Below the pieces are notes generated by a model. The model was given only the letters and a program-made list of their open reading frames with translations. It made no database searches and had not been told where the DNA came from. DNA of 12,902 nt from Chloroflexota bacterium (GTDB lineage: Bacteria; Chloroflexota; Limnocylindria; Limnocylindrales; CSP1-4), in assembly GCA_025935655.1 (NCBI GenBank), contig JAICUV010000075.1, forward strand, positions 1-12,902, given 5' to 3'. The number at the start of each line of letters is the position of its first letter. The stretch's first letter is position 1. The translations under genes were made by a program, and so were the position numbers. Below, piece by piece: positions 12,207 to 12,902 of the stretch.

Positions 12207-12902
12207 ATGACCCAGCCCGATCGCGCCCCCATCGACCGCCTCGCCCTCGCGGCCTCCCTCGTCACCGTCGTCCTGTGGGCGTCGGCATTCGTCGGGATCC
12301 GGGCCGCATCCGTCGACCTGAGCGCCGGGTCGCTTGCGCTCGGGCGCCTGGGCGTCGGGGCCATCGCGCTCGGCGTGCTGGTGCTCAGCCGCGGGTTCGT
12401 CAGGCCGTCGCGCCGCGACCTCCTCCTCGTCGTGGCCTCGGGACTCCTGTGGTTCGCGTTCTACAACGTCGCGCTCAACGAGGCGGAGCGCAACGTGGAC
12501 GCGGGCACGGCATCGATGCTGACCAACCTCGGCCCGATCCTCATCGCGATCTTCGCGGGGGTGTTCCTGCACGAGGGGTTCCCGCCGCGGCTGACCGCCG
12601 GGATCGCGGTCGCGTTCATCGGGACGCTGGTCATCGGCGTCGCGTCGTCGTCCGCGCCGGTGGCGGGCGGCAACGCCCCGCTCGGGATCACCCTGTGCAT
12701 CGCCGCGGCGACCGCGTACGCGGGCGGCGTCACGCTCCAGAAGCCGACGCTCCGCGCGCTCCCCCCGGCCCAGGTGACATGGATGGCATGCGCCACCGGC
12801 GCCATCGCGTGCCTGCCGTTCCTGCCGACGCTCGTCACGGACCTGGGCGCCGCCCAGCCGGCGAGCATCGCGTGGATGGTCTATCTCGGGCTGTTCCCCA
12901 CG
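12207..12902 (+). CDS. EamA/DMT-superfamily transporter (3' truncated by window edge)
   Basis: The first 232 residues of a drug/metabolite transporter. Hydrophobic segments begin at LAASLVTVVLWASAFVGIRA, with the WASAFVGIR helix-1 motif of EamA proteins. FYNVALNEAERNVDAGTASML followed by LGPILIAIFAGVFLHEGF is the typical helix 3-4 region with the A(x)LT/P pattern, and the second EamA repeat begins about residue 155. The frame has no stop and runs off the right edge at YLGLFPT, where the family continues. The ATG at 12207 follows GAGG after a short four-base spacer, so initiation strength is uncertain; the family start fits. Members export amino acids, nucleobases or drugs; substrate is unknown here. 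Confidence 0.85.
   Translation, partial: MTQPDRAPIDRLALAASLVTVVLWASAFVGIRAASVDLSAGSLALGRLGVGAIALGVLVLSRGFVRPSRRDLLLVVASGLLWFAFYNVALNEAERNVDAGTASMLTNLGPILIAIFAGVFLHEGFPPRLTAGIAVAFIGTLVIGVASSSAPVAGGNAPLGITLCIAAATAYAGGVTLQKPTLRALPPAQVTWMACATGAIACLPFLPTLVTDLGAAQPASIAWMVYLGLFPT

Noticed and set aside
12018..12572. Minus-strand frame opposite the EamA transporter start
   Set aside because: Charged, repetitive shadow sequence; the opposite plus-strand frame gives clear DMT membrane segments to the window edge.

Overview
This window is very GC-rich (I estimate about 70% by eye). Nearly all third codon positions are G or C, GTG starts are common, and most genes follow a clear Shine-Dalgarno sequence. 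Together with the gene content (a four-subunit 2-oxoacid:ferredoxin oxidoreductase, TusA/DsrE sulfur-carrier proteins, a DMT exporter, an AI-2E permease), this suggests a free-living high-GC bacterium. A Chloroflexota lineage or an actinobacterium fits best; I cannot place it more closely. There are no rRNA or tRNA genes, CRISPR array, transposase or phage genes.

Layout: (1) 3-515 (+) is the 3' part of a small polytopic membrane protein related to LiaF/DUF5668. (2) 512-6089 (-) is a run of eight genes read right to left: ArsR-type repressor, DsrE protein, TusA, DsrE2-like protein, second TusA-like protein, sulfide:quinone-reductase-like flavoprotein, then an AI-2E permease and a class III aminotransferase. 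The first six look like a sulfur-handling operon; the last two form a translationally coupled pair behind a hairpin. (3) 6090-6656 is non-coding, with small related palindromes and a 24-bp tandem repeat. (4) 6657-7301 (-) encodes a P-loop kinase-like protein with a non-canonical Walker A motif. (5) 7500-8460 (+) holds a YbaK-type editing domain and an eRF1-domain-like protein. (6) 8724-11567 (+) is a tightly packed ferredoxin-alpha-beta-gamma operon for a KorDABC/Vor-type oxidoreductase. (7) 11587-12021 (-) is a two-CBS-domain protein. (8) 12207 to the right edge (+) is the 5' part of an EamA/DMT transporter.

How the genes may work together: in the sulfur operon the flavoprotein could oxidise sulfide and pass electrons to quinone, while two DsrE-family proteins (single Cys in a CxxxMD context) and two TusA-family proteins (CPxP) could carry the resulting sulfane sulfur as cysteine persulfide. 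The ArsR protein is followed directly by this set, and a perfect 18-bp palindrome just before its start is a good candidate operator. The Kor operon joins 2-oxoacid decarboxylation to ferredoxin reduction in central metabolism. The most unusual points are the alternating DsrE-TusA-DsrE2-TusA' order with its own repressor and operator, the altered P-loop protein, and the palindrome family in the intergenic region.
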